64,000 nucleotides of DNA, from the NCBI GenBank assembly GCA_040218145.1, contig JAVJQK010000076.1, positions 284,993 to 348,992 of the forward strand. Direction: 5' to 3'. This DNA comes from Sandaracinaceae bacterium (GTDB taxonomy: Bacteria > Myxococcota_A > Polyangia > Polyangiales > Sandaracinaceae). Shown in pieces: positions 7,516 through 15,487 of the stretch. Below the pieces are notes generated by a model. It saw only the letters and a list, made by a program, of their open reading frames with translations, had not been told where the DNA came from and did no database searches. The translations under genes were made by a program, and so were the position numbers. The first letter of the stretch is position 1. Every line of letters begins with the position of its first letter.

Positions 7516-8112
7516 TCATCCCGAGCTCGCCTCGCCCGTCGTGAGCAGCCGCTCGAGCTCTCGACGGTCCCGTACGCGGATCCAGCGCAGGTGGGCCCAG
7601 CGCGGGTCGTCGATGCGGGCGAGGAACTCGGCTCGGTAGGCGTGGTGACGGGTGAAGCTCCACGCGAGCACGGAGCGCTCCGGGTCGAGGGAGTAGAGGT
7701 TGCTCCAGGGCTCGCGGTTGCCGTTGTAGAGCACCTCGCGCGTGACGAGGCGGCGCAGGGTGCGCCGGAGCAAGGAGCGCATGACCACGGCGCGCGGCAG
7801 GTCGAGCCAGACGACGGTGTCCGCCGCGCCCCAGATCAGCTCGCGGTACATCGCGTAGTTGCCGTCGACGACCCAGCGCGGCTCGCCGTCGGTGAACGCG
7901 GCGATCTCCGCCCGCGCTTCGCCTTCGGGTCGCGGGGTCCAGCCGGCCATGTGATGCACGTGGTCCAGCTCGAGCCACGCGTAGCCGCGCTCGTCCCGCA
8001 GGCGCCGAGCGAGCGTGCTCTTGCCCGACCCGCTCGACCCGATGATCGCGACGCGATCCCCCAGCGTCAGGGGATGGGGGAGAGCGGAGGCATCTCGCGC
8101 GGCGTCGGTCAC
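7516..8112 (-). CDS. P-loop NTPase, adenylate-kinase/FlaR-like
   Basis: 198 residues. Walker A is GSSGSGKST near residue 26, followed by ELDHVHHMAGWTPRPEGEARAEIAAF and WVVDGNYAMYRELIWGAADTVVWLDLPRAVVMRSLLRR. This is the signature of the small kinase-like family often called 'topology modulation protein' (FlaR), with the D-H-x-H base and the W(I/V)xDGNY motif. Substrate is unknown. The GTG start at 8112 is chosen because it overlaps the stop of the upstream lipoprotein gene as GTGA (4 bp), implying translational coupling. A longer reading from 8166 is open but would overlap the neighbour by 58 bp. Confidence 0.78.
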   Translation of the reverse strand: MTDAARDASALPHPLTLGDRVAIIGSSGSGKSTLARRLRDERGYAWLELDHVHHMAGWTPRPEGEARAEIAAFTDGEPRWVVDGNYAMYRELIWGAADTVVWLDLPRAVVMRSLLRRTLRRLVTREVLYNGNREPWSNLYSLDPERSVLAWSFTRHHAYRAEFLARIDDPRWAHLRWIRVRDRRELERLLTTGEASSG

Positions 8113-8477
8113 GGCATCGACAGGCTGCACCCCTCCCAGCGGCACTCCGGGAGGTAGACGCGACACAGATCGTCACCCACGGCGCGCCGACAGGCCACCC
8201 AGTCCGCGACCGTGGCGTGGCACTCCGGGTCGTCTTCGCGGTTCAGCCGGTGCGTCATGCATTCGAGCGGGCTGTACGGGCTTCTGGAGAAGCCGTCGCA
8301 TTCGAGGGCTGGGCGGTCGGGAAAGCCCTCGCTGGCCGCGTGCCACTCGCACATCAGCCGATATTCTTCGTCGCTGAGGTCTGCAAGGACTGCATCGTTG
8401 TCGAGAGGGGCCTCTCCGATGGAGTCGTAGCAGCCGCCCCCCATAAGTAGTGCAAAGATGACTACATAGCGGGACAT
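8109..8477 (-). CDS. Small Cys-containing lipoprotein
   Basis: 122 residues. The N-terminus MSRYVVIFALLMGGGC is a lipoprotein signal with lipobox MGGGC, so the mature protein is lipid-anchored, probably in the outer membrane or periplasm. The mature part has eight or so Cys (CEWHA, ECDGF, ECMTH, ECHAT, CRRAV, LCRVY, ECRWE, GCSLS), suggesting disulfide bonds. No known domain. Its ATG at 8477 lies 16 bp inside the end of the preceding Cys-rich secreted protein gene, and its stop overlaps the next gene by 4 bp, so it is the middle of an operon. Confidence 0.75.
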   Translation of the reverse strand: MSRYVVIFALLMGGGCYDSIGEAPLDNDAVLADLSDEEYRLMCEWHAASEGFPDRPALECDGFSRSPYSPLECMTHRLNREDDPECHATVADWVACRRAVGDDLCRVYLPECRWEGCSLSMP

Positions 8478-10108
8478 GATGTACCTGTGGTGTTGGCGTT
8501 GCTTGCATTGTGCCAACACACCGCCGTGCCTGCAGGGCAGGCATGCTGGACTGAGGTGTGACCGGGCTCTGCCCTGTTGAACGGCCAGCACCCGAATCCA
8601 GTCGTGTAGCCTGCGTCGGGGCGGCAATACTGGGCTGGTGCGCAGTCTGCGTGGCTGTTGGAGTCGGCGCATGCCCGTCTGCCAATGCCACAGTGATCAG
8701 CCGATGCCGAACTGGCGGTGAGCCCGCCGCCGCCGGAGTTGTTGTCGAACGCCCACACGCAGTAAGGGTCGGCCGCTTCGCAGACGATGTCGCCGCCGTT
8801 GCAGCGTTCGACCCCGGCGACGGTGAAGCTCGAGGGGCACTGGGGGTCCGTGAAGCTGCACGAGCCGGGGACGAAGTCCTCGTCGACGTTCTCGTCGCAG
8901 TCGTTGTTGACGCCATCACAGACGTCGGGCTCGCCGCTGACGTCTTCGACCGGGAGGCACTCGTCGCCGCGATCGGTGCACACCCACTCGGTTTCCACCT
9001 CGCAGCTCGGGCGTGGGCAGGCCCCGTCTTCGTTGCACGGCGGGCGGCAGACGCCGCCGCGCACGACGCGGTCACCGCAGCACTCGTAGTTGGCGCTGGC
9101 GGACGCGCCTTCCTCCACGCACGCGTTGCAGGTGTTGCCGGCGGGATCGCAGTACTGGTTGCGGCAGCAGTCGCCGTCGGTCTCGCAGTCGGCGCCGTCG
9201 ACGCCGCAGCACGTGCCGGTCCAACGGGGGCGGCCGTCGGGGCCCGTGGAGGAGGGTGTGCCCGAGAGCGAGCGACACTCGTTGTTCGGGTCGCAGCAGG
9301 CGTAGGGCTCCGAACCGAGGTACGCGGGGCACCCGGGCTTGAACGGGTCCGCGGCGCATTCTGCGTCCATCTCCGGGTCCGGCAGCCGGCTCTCGCACTC
9401 GGCGTTTCGCTGTACGCACACGGTACAGAAGCCTGTCTCGCAGGTGGTGCTTCCGCCACCGGACTCGCAGTTGGGGCAGTCGAGGTCGTTGGCGCATGGA
9501 CGGAGGCAACGGAGGGTGTTGTTGCGGTTGGGATCCGCCGCGCACTGGGTCCCGGGCTCGCACACCGCGCAACCGGCCTGACCCCAGTTCGCGTCGCAGA
9601 GGCCGCCTTCGCGCACGGGAGGCAGGCAGACGCCGTCCCAGCCGGCGTAGTAGCTGCCGGAGGGGCGCTCGGCGTTGGAGGGGCACTCCGGGGCGGCGCT
9701 GTCCTTGAACGGCCTGCAGAAGAGTCCGGTGGCGCAGGTGTTGACGTGCGGACTGGGCTGGCAGCGGGCCAGCGCCGGTTGGGCGACGTCGACGCAGGTG
9801 CCCAGCCCGCCGCTCTCGAAGAGGCAGCTCAAGGGGGAGGGGCAGAGGATCGCGCTGCCACCGAGGAGCGCCTCGTCGCACGGGTCGACGACGCAGGTCT
9901 GGCCGAGCGCCTCCTCGCGCGGGACCCGGTCGACGCAGAACTGGATGCAGGCGGGCAGCTGGTTCGCGGCGTCGCACATGCCCGGCGCGTCGCACGGCCG
10001 GGGTGAGGGGCTGCAGTCGTCGAAGGCCAGGAGCGGGAGGGCCATGAGGAGAACCCAGGGGGCTGCGAGGAGTGGGAGCCGTCGGCGCGGCCGCTTGCTG
10101 TCGGACAT
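8462..10108 (-). CDS. Secreted Cys-rich protein with MopE-like motif
   Basis: 548 residues. N-terminal signal peptide: basic MSDSKRPRRRLPLL, hydrophobic APWVLLMALPLLAF, then the mature part begins near DDCSPSPRPC. About 50 Cys are spread in EGF/EB-like clusters (CANDLDCPNC, CCGVDGADCETDGDCC, CNACVEEG). Near residue 410 stands DVCDGVNNDCDENVDEDF, the 'putative metal-binding' motif of MopE-type proteins common in Myxococcota surface proteins. Probably extracellular or outer-membrane associated; function unknown. First gene of a four-gene minus-strand set. Upstream, ACGTGCGCACGT (10137-10148) is a 12-bp palindrome that could be an operator, next to a run of 13 or so G at 10171. Confidence 0.8.
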   Translation of the reverse strand: MSDSKRPRRRLPLLAAPWVLLMALPLLAFDDCSPSPRPCDAPGMCDAANQLPACIQFCVDRVPREEALGQTCVVDPCDEALLGGSAILCPSPLSCLFESGGLGTCVDVAQPALARCQPSPHVNTCATGLFCRPFKDSAAPECPSNAERPSGSYYAGWDGVCLPPVREGGLCDANWGQAGCAVCEPGTQCAADPNRNNTLRCLRPCANDLDCPNCESGGGSTTCETGFCTVCVQRNAECESRLPDPEMDAECAADPFKPGCPAYLGSEPYACCDPNNECRSLSGTPSSTGPDGRPRWTGTCCGVDGADCETDGDCCRNQYCDPAGNTCNACVEEGASASANYECCGDRVVRGGVCRPPCNEDGACPRPSCEVETEWVCTDRGDECLPVEDVSGEPDVCDGVNNDCDENVDEDFVPGSCSFTDPQCPSSFTVAGVERCNGGDIVCEAADPYCVWAFDNNSGGGGLTASSASADHCGIGRRACADSNSHADCAPAQYCRPDAGYTTGFGCWPFNRAEPGHTSVQHACPAGTAVCWHNASNANTTGTSCPAM

Positions 10109-10252
10109 CGTCGTGTTGCCTTCCTGCGAGAACGTGACGTGCGCACGTTTCGAGGACGGTCATACACGGCGGGGGGGGGGGGCTGTCAAGCGGAGATGCC
10201 ATCTCTCTGTTCGGGAGAGCCCCGTTGGATCGCAAGGCTCGGTTGGCCCGCG

Positions 10253-12565
10253 TCAGGCGAGCATGGCGTGCTCGGCGTAGTCCTCGAAGGCGATGGGGCC
10301 GAGCATGGGGTCGGGGACGCCGAAGGCGTTGACGAGGGCGACGGCGTGCGCGCGGACGGCGGCGCACTGGCGGCCGAAGAGCTTGCGGAGGGCGCGGGCT
10401 TTGCGACCGTCGAGGTAGTCGTTCTCGAGGTACCAGCCGACGTCGGTGTGCAGGCGCCAGATGGACCACAGGGCGCGGAGGGACTCGAGGGCGTCCTTCT
10501 CGGGGCCGTCGGGCTGGGCCTCGATGGCCTCGAGGAAGCAGGCGTGCACGTGCTCCTCGACGTGGGCGTGGGCGAGGGCGACGCAGTGATCTTGCACCTC
10601 GGTGAAGGCGTCGAAGGCGTCCATGCCGGCGTCGGTGCGCTTCTTCAGGCGGCGCGCGGCGGAGACGAGGAGGTTGTGGGTGCGGTAGCGCAGGGCGTCG
10701 CGGTGGAAGTCGGCGCTCTTGAGGTGCTCGTCGTCGGTGCGGCGCTTGTTGACCGGGTTCTGCTCGAGGAGGGCGCGCTTGGCGCGCTCGCCGATCTCGG
10801 AGAGGAGGGTGCCGAGGAGATCGTCCGAGAGCTGCTTGGCGAAGCCGGTGAGCAGGCTCTTGGCGAGGAGCTGGAGGAGCACGGTGTTGTCGCCCTCGAA
10901 GGTGGCGAAGACGTCGACGTCGCGGCGCATCTGCGAGATGCGGTTGAGGGTCAAGAAGCCCATGCCGCCGCAGCACTCGCGCGCGGCCTGGCAGGCGTCG
11001 ATGCCGTGCCAGGTGGCGAGCGCCTTGACGCCCGCCGCGAGCGCCTCGATCTCGCGGGTGTCCTCGCCCTCGTGGGCCGACCAGCGGGCTTGCAGGTCCG
11101 CGGCCGCGAAGTGGTGGGCGTACGCGCTCGCGAGCCACGGCATGAGGCGCTGCTGGTGCGCGGGGTAGTCGAGCACGCTCTGCTCGGCCTCGCCCGCCGG
11201 GCCGAACTGGCGGCGGAGCGCGCCGTAGCGGATGGCGGTGGCGAGCGCGACCTTGGACGCGCTGACGGCGGCGGCGCCGACGCTGATGCGGCCGCCGACG
11301 AGGGTGCCGAGCATGGTGAAGAAGCGGCGCGAGGGGTTGGCGATGGGGCTGTCGTAGGTGCCGTCCTCGGCCACGCTGGCGTAGCGGTCGAGGAGCTCCT
11401 CGCGCGGGACCTGGACGTGGTCGAACCAGAGACGGCCGTTGTCGACGCCGTTGAGGCCCATCTTGTGGCCGCAGTCCTCGACCGCGACGCCCGGGAGCAG
11501 CTTGCCTTCCTCGTCGCGGATGGGCACGTAGAAGGCGTGCACGCCGTGGCCCTCCCCCTGGGTCTCGAGCTGGGCGAAGACGACCATCGCGCGGCCGTGG
11601 AGGGCGGCGTTGCCGATCCACTCCTTGCGCGCGGAGACGCTCGGGGTGTGGAGCACGAAGACGCCTTGCTCGGCGTCGTAGGCGGCGACGGTCTCGAGGT
11701 CGCGCACGTTCGAGCCGTGGCCGAGCTCGGTCATCGCGAAGCCGCCGAGCAGCTCGCCCTTGCCGATGGCGGGCAAGAGGCGCGCGTGGTGCCGCTCGCT
11801 GCCGAGGTTGGCGATGGCGCCGCCGAAGAGGCCGAACTGCACGCCGAGCTTCACGACGAGGGAGAGGTCGTGCATGCCGAGCGCCTCGAAGGTCTTGACG
11901 AAGCGCGCGTTGGAGGCCTCGCCGCCTTGGGCCTCGGGGTAGCTGAGCGCGCCGATGCCCTCTTCGGTGAGCACCTGGAGCTGCTCGAGGATGCGCGCGC
12001 GGTTCTGCGCCGTGGGCAGGCCGTGGTGGATCGCGAGTCGGGGGTCGACGACCAGCGCCCGCACGCGCTCCCACTCCTCGTGGTGCGCGCCGTCGAGGAC
12101 GCGCGTCATCGCGTCGACCGCGAAGGGCGGCTCGGGCTCCCGGAAGTCCTGCCGCACGGGCGGGCGCTCCTCGAAGAAGTGCCGCGCGACCTCGCGGCTC
12201 TGGATGCCGAGGGCCGACTCGACCTCCTCGAGCGCGCGCCGGTTCGCGCCGTCCGTCTCGCCTTCGAGCTTCGCGATCGCGCAGCCGAGGTCGACCAGGC
12301 TCCCGCGCGTCTCCGCGTCGAGCCGCCCGGCCCGCTCGCGCACGAAGCGGAAGAGCCGGAGCAGATCGGTCGAAGACGGAGGCGCCTCGGGATCCAGCCA
12401 CGCGTCGAGCGCCTCCTGGTGGGCGCCCGGCATGTGGGCCCGCGCCGCGTCGCGGATGGCGCGGATCTCCTCGGCGCGCAGGGCGCCGTCCGCCCACGCC
12501 ACGTACAGCAGCGGCGTCATGGCGGTCAGCTCGGGGTGTCGCGTCAGGGAGTCGATGGCGGCCAT
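10253..12565 (-). CDS. Acyl-CoA oxidase/dehydrogenase with TerB-like N-terminal domain
   Basis: 770-residue flavoenzyme for the first step of fatty-acid beta-oxidation or a related desaturation. Residues 1-120 (MTPLLYVAWADGALRAEEIRAIRD) look like a TerB/DjlA-type helical domain with the typical acidic 'aDG.l...E...i' pattern. The acyl-CoA oxidase part then follows: GGFAMTELGHGSNVRDLETVA (substrate/FAD loop), FYVPIRDEEGKLLPGVAVEDCGHKMGLNGVDNG, FTMLGTLVGGRISVGAAAVSASK, and CQAARECCGGMGFLTLNRI...VFATFEGDNTVLLQ with the catalytic glutamate region. Peroxisomal-type oxidases have the same order; electron acceptor (oxygen or ETF) cannot be read from sequence. ATG at 12565. The preceding 160 bp carries repeat remnants of the upstream lipoprotein gene. 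Confidence 0.85.
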   Translation of the reverse strand: MAAIDSLTRHPELTAMTPLLYVAWADGALRAEEIRAIRDAARAHMPGAHQEALDAWLDPEAPPSSTDLLRLFRFVRERAGRLDAETRGSLVDLGCAIAKLEGETDGANRRALEEVESALGIQSREVARHFFEERPPVRQDFREPEPPFAVDAMTRVLDGAHHEEWERVRALVVDPRLAIHHGLPTAQNRARILEQLQVLTEEGIGALSYPEAQGGEASNARFVKTFEALGMHDLSLVVKLGVQFGLFGGAIANLGSERHHARLLPAIGKGELLGGFAMTELGHGSNVRDLETVAAYDAEQGVFVLHTPSVSARKEWIGNAALHGRAMVVFAQLETQGEGHGVHAFYVPIRDEEGKLLPGVAVEDCGHKMGLNGVDNGRLWFDHVQVPREELLDRYASVAEDGTYDSPIANPSRRFFTMLGTLVGGRISVGAAAVSASKVALATAIRYGALRRQFGPAGEAEQSVLDYPAHQQRLMPWLASAYAHHFAAADLQARWSAHEGEDTREIEALAAGVKALATWHGIDACQAARECCGGMGFLTLNRISQMRRDVDVFATFEGDNTVLLQLLAKSLLTGFAKQLSDDLLGTLLSEIGERAKRALLEQNPVNKRRTDDEHLKSADFHRDALRYRTHNLLVSAARRLKKRTDAGMDAFDAFTEVQDHCVALAHAHVEEHVHACFLEAIEAQPDGPEKDALESLRALWSIWRLHTDVGWYLENDYLDGRKARALRKLFGRQCAAVRAHAVALVNAFGVPDPMLGPIAFEDYAEHAMLA

Positions 12566-12601
12566 GCCGCTACCGTAGATCCAGACGCCCTCGCGGGAAC
12601 A

Positions 12602-12714
12602 CCGCTACTCACAGACGCTGGCCACGCAGCGGCGCGCGTCGTTCGAGACGGCCTTCCGCGGAGAGACCGCGACTCGCAGCCGCGGGCCACGCCGAGCGTC
12701 GTCCAGACGCCCTC
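12602..12714 (-). pseudogene. Tandem remnants of the lipoprotein gene's 3' end
   Basis: Downstream of the 12726-13241 lipoprotein gene, the minus strand at 12602-12647 again reads DARRCVASVCE and stop, nearly identical to that gene's last residues DARRCVAGVCE. About 46 bp match with roughly five differences. A third, more decayed copy lies at 12665-12714, and the segment CCAGACGCCCTC occurs twice (12581 and 12704). Together they look like decaying tandem copies about 60 bp apart. No start codon or full reading frame is present. Confidence 0.7.
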
Positions 12715-12725
12715 CCCTCACGCCG

Positions 12726-13241
12726 CTACTCGCAGACGCCGGCCACGCAGCGGCGGGCGTCGTCGAGGCAGTGGCCGTCCGGGGACGACGGGGCGCAGAG
12801 CGGCTCGCACGCGCCGGCGAGGCAGACCGCGTCGAGGGGGCAGAGACCGAACGGGGTCGCGGGGGTGCAGGGCTCGACGTGGGTCTCGGCGCCGGTCGCG
12901 ATGAAGCGGAGGCGGCTGGGCGTGTCCTCGAGCTCGAAGGCCACGAGGCAGCGGCGGCGCGCTCCGTCGAGCAGGCCCTCGCACGCGCCGAGGCCGGGGT
13001 CGGGCGCCGCGCGGTGGAGCGCGCCGCGCCGGCTGGTCAGCTCGAATTGCTCGGGGCCGGATGGGAGGCCCGACGCGCCTCCGAGCTCCACCACGAGCGC
13101 GAGCCGGGCGGGGGTCTGCCACCAGGCGGTGCGGATCGCGAGCGGCGGGGCGTCGTGGTGCTCGACAGCACCGTGGGGAGCGGCGTGGCTGGACGCGCAG
13201 CCGAGCGCGAGGGCCATCGTGATGGGGATCCAGATCTGCAT
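12726..13241 (-). CDS. Lipoprotein with Cys-rich C-terminus
   Basis: 171 residues. MQIWIPITMALALGCASSH is a lipoprotein signal (lipobox LALGC). The start is decided by a near-perfect ribosome binding site GGAGGTGA at 13247-13254, six bases before ATG 13241; the GTG at 13250 sits inside that site and is too close. The middle domain (RTAWWQTPARLALVVELGG) is of unknown type. The last 50 residues have six Cys in CTPATPFGLCPLDAVCLAGACEPLC and RRCVAGVCE, an EB/EGF-like pattern. Function unknown; probably outer-membrane or periplasmic. Decaying copies of its 3' end lie just downstream. Confidence 0.78.
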   Translation of the reverse strand: MQIWIPITMALALGCASSHAAPHGAVEHHDAPPLAIRTAWWQTPARLALVVELGGASGLPSGPEQFELTSRRGALHRAAPDPGLGACEGLLDGARRRCLVAFELEDTPSRLRFIATGAETHVEPCTPATPFGLCPLDAVCLAGACEPLCAPSSPDGHCLDDARRCVAGVCE

Positions 13242-13408
13242 TTTCGTCACCTCCGCGGGGAGGCAGAGCGAGCGGCGTGCCGGAGGCGGAGCGTGTGATC
13301 ACGGGGACTTGCGGCGTCGGATCGGCGGGGGTGGCGGGCTGTGGGGTGGCGGCCGCCAGGGATTCGCCTGACTGGCACGGTTTTCTCGCGCTCTCTACGC
13401 TGGGCCGC

Positions 13409-14161
13409 GTGCAGCTCCCCGAGGCCGCCCCGCTCTCGCTCTGGCCCTCGCGCCTCGCCGTGCAGACGACGGGCGACGCGTCTGCGGGGCACGCGCACCA
13501 CACCATCCACCTCGTGCTCGCGCGCGAGGGGCGGCTGGGGCTGCGGCTCGACGGGTCGGAGCGCGGGGCGCACGCGGGGCTGCTGACGCCGCCGGATCTG
13601 CCGCACGCCATCGACGGCGCGGGGCGCACGGTGCTGCTGCTGTTCATCGACCCGGAGTCCCGGCCCGGTCGGAGGCTGCGCTCGTCGCTCGACGGGGTGC
13701 GCACGTTCGACGACGCGGAGCGGGACGCGCTCCTGGAGGGGCTCGCGCCGACGCCGACCTCGAGCCAGCTCGACGCCTGGGCGCGCGGGGTGCTCGATCG
13801 GCTGGCGGGGGAGGAGCCGCTCGCGCCGATGCACCCGAAGGTGCGCGCGCTGCTCGAGACGCTGCGGGCGCTGCCGCCGGACGCGGACACGTCCCTCGAG
13901 GCGCTCGCGGCGGAGGCGGCGCTGTCGCCGTCGCGGCTGATGCACGCCTTCACGGAGTCGGTGGGGATCCCGTTGCGGCCCTACGTGCGCTGGCTGCGGC
14001 TGCAGCGCGCGGCGACGGCGATCGTGACCGGCACGCCGCTCTCGCTCGCGGCGGCGGAGGCCGGCTTCTCGGACGCGGCGCACATGAGCCGCACGTTCAA
14101 GCAGATGTTCGGCATGACTCCGTCCGCGCTGCAGCGCCGCAGCCCCGCAGCGTCGAGGTAG
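13409..14161 (+). CDS. AraC-family transcriptional regulator
   Basis: About 250 residues. The N-terminal half looks like a cupin ligand-binding domain (HAHHTIHLVLAREGRLGLRLDG, then HAGLLTPPDLPHAIDG). The C-terminal 100 residues hold two HTH motifs: LEALAAEAALSPSRLMHAFTESVGIPLRPYVRWLRL and LSLAAAEAGFSDAAHMSRTFKQMFGMTPSAL, the second being the highly conserved AraC signature. Likely a ligand-responsive activator. GTG at 13409 is proposed as start because residues before it look non-native; a GTG at 13277 would add 44 residues of low-complexity sequence. The target is unknown; the next gene downstream is an Mpo1-like protein. Confidence 0.85.
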   Translation: MQLPEAAPLSLWPSRLAVQTTGDASAGHAHHTIHLVLAREGRLGLRLDGSERGAHAGLLTPPDLPHAIDGAGRTVLLLFIDPESRPGRRLRSSLDGVRTFDDAERDALLEGLAPTPTSSQLDAWARGVLDRLAGEEPLAPMHPKVRALLETLRALPPDADTSLEALAAEAALSPSRLMHAFTESVGIPLRPYVRWLRLQRAATAIVTGTPLSLAAAEAGFSDAAHMSRTFKQMFGMTPSALQRRSPAASR

Positions 14162-14217
14162 GGATCCGCAGCCAGTCCGTTCAAGCTCGGCCCGGCCCCG
14201 GCCCGCAAGCTTCAGGC

Positions 14218-14583
14218 ATGTCGACCGAAGGACTCCTCGCCGGCCAGCGCGCCGACTACCCGCTCAACCACGCGAGCCGCGCCAACCTGGTGCTGCACGT
14301 GCTGACGGTGCCGCTCTTTCAGCTCGGCACGCTCGCGCCGCTGATCGCGCTGATCGTGGGGTCGCCCTGGCTCGCGCTCGGCGCGCTGGCCATGCCGCTC
14401 GCGATGGCCTTCCAGGCGCGCGGGCACGCGCTCGAGGTCAACCCGCCCAAGCCCTTCACCGGGCCGCTGAACGTGGCCGCGCGCATCTTCGCCGAGCAGT
14501 GGATCACCTTCCCGCGCTTCGTGCTCGGGGGCGGCTTCGCGCGGGCGTGGCGCGGTCGGTCGGAGGAGGTCAGCCCGGCCTGA
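14218..14583 (+). CDS. Mpo1/DUF962-like membrane protein
   Basis: 121 residues with two hydrophobic helices (LVLHVLTVPLFQLGTLAPLIALIV and WLALGALAMPLAMAFQA). YPLNHASRANLVLHVLTVPL followed by FQARGHALEVNPPKPFTGPLN matches the N-x-x-x-H...GHxxE-x-n-P-P pattern of Mpo1-like proteins, Fe(II) dioxygenases that oxidise 2-hydroxy fatty acids in yeast. Bacterial members are mostly uncharacterised. The gene ends 14 bp inside the convergent lipoprotein gene. Confidence 0.65.
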   Translation: MSTEGLLAGQRADYPLNHASRANLVLHVLTVPLFQLGTLAPLIALIVGSPWLALGALAMPLAMAFQARGHALEVNPPKPFTGPLNVAARIFAEQWITFPRFVLGGGFARAWRGRSEEVSPA

Positions 14584-15469
14584 CGGTCAGGCGCACGCCC
14601 GCGTCGGTGCCGTCCTCGCGGGTGTAGCGGACCTCGTAGATGCCCGGCGCCGCGAGCACGGACTCGATCGAGCGCTGCATGGACGCGGTCTCGCCGGGCA
14701 TGAGCCGGCTCCAGCTGTTGTCGCGGAGCCCGTTGCCGAAGGTGAGGTCGAGCGCGGGCGCGGGCTGCCCGTTGACGGTCCAGGTGCCCGCCTCGAGCCC
14801 GGGCTCGACCGGCTCGGCGCCGTCGTTCCGCACCGACAACCGCAGAAGAGTCTCGCCGCGCTCGCCCATGGTCGGCCGCGGCTCGGTCGCCTCCAGCCAC
14901 CAGGAGACGCCGCGCTCGTCGGGCGCGTTCTCGGTGACGATCACCCGGGTCTCGGCCCGCGCGCTCCCGTGCTCGTAGGCGATGACGTAGGCGCCCGGCT
15001 CAGGGAAGAGCGCCTCCCCGATCTCGCGGATGAGGGTGCCGCTGTCGCCCGGGGCGACCTCGCGCCACTCGCCCCCGCGCGGCCCGGTGGTGAAGAGCGC
15101 GACCGTCTCCGGGTCGCGGCGGCCGTTGACGAGGATCTGCTCCGACAGCGGCAGCTCGTCCATCTCCGCCCCGCTCCGGTTGGTGATCGTCAGACGCAAG
15201 CGAAAGTGCGGGCGGTCGTTGAGGATCAAGACGTCCGGCGTCGCGGCGAGCGCGACCTGCACGTCGTCGCCCGCCTCCCAGCGTGGCGCGAGCCCGTCGC
15301 GCTCCCGCTCCTCCTCGGTCTGGTCCGACAGCGGCGGCGCCTCCTGCTCCTCGGCCGGTTCCTCCTCGAGGGGCGCGGCGGGCGCGGTCTCGGTCTCGGG
15401 AGTGGCCGGCGGCTCGTCTCCCCCGCACGCGGTGGCGGAGAGGGCGAGGATCCAGATCAGGCTTCGCAT
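14570..15469 (-). CDS. Lipoprotein with two Ig-like (DUF-type) domains
   Basis: 299 residues. Signal MRSLIWILALSATACGG with lipobox SATAC. A Glu/Pro/Ala-rich linker (residues 18-60) leads to two beta-rich parts, each with the pattern of an immunoglobulin-like 'intracellular proteinase inhibitor/BsuPI-like' domain: FRLRLTITNRSGAEMDELPLSEQ and LLRLSVRNDGAEPVEPGLEAG, followed by PGDSGTLIREIGEALFPEPGAYVIAYEH and PGETASMQRSIESVLAAPGIYEVRYT. The internal duplication is visible by eye. Location: periplasm or outer membrane. Role unknown. Possibly co-transcribed with the macro-domain gene 18 bp upstream. Confidence 0.72.
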   Translation of the reverse strand: MRSLIWILALSATACGGDEPPATPETETAPAAPLEEEPAEEQEAPPLSDQTEEERERDGLAPRWEAGDDVQVALAATPDVLILNDRPHFRLRLTITNRSGAEMDELPLSEQILVNGRRDPETVALFTTGPRGGEWREVAPGDSGTLIREIGEALFPEPGAYVIAYEHGSARAETRVIVTENAPDERGVSWWLEATEPRPTMGERGETLLRLSVRNDGAEPVEPGLEAGTWTVNGQPAPALDLTFGNGLRDNSWSRLMPGETASMQRSIESVLAAPGIYEVRYTREDGTDAGVRLTVRPG

Positions 15470-15487
15470 GCGCGGAGGGTACTCCGC

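Noticed and set aside
10165..10190. Poly-G run near 10171 as a phase-variation tract
   Set aside because: It lies upstream of the Cys-rich gene outside any coding frame or clear promoter spacing; a sequencing artefact is as likely.
13277..13408. Longer AraC protein from GTG 13277
   Set aside because: The extra 44 residues are Gly/Val-rich with no domain; the GTG at 13409 gives a normal AraC length.
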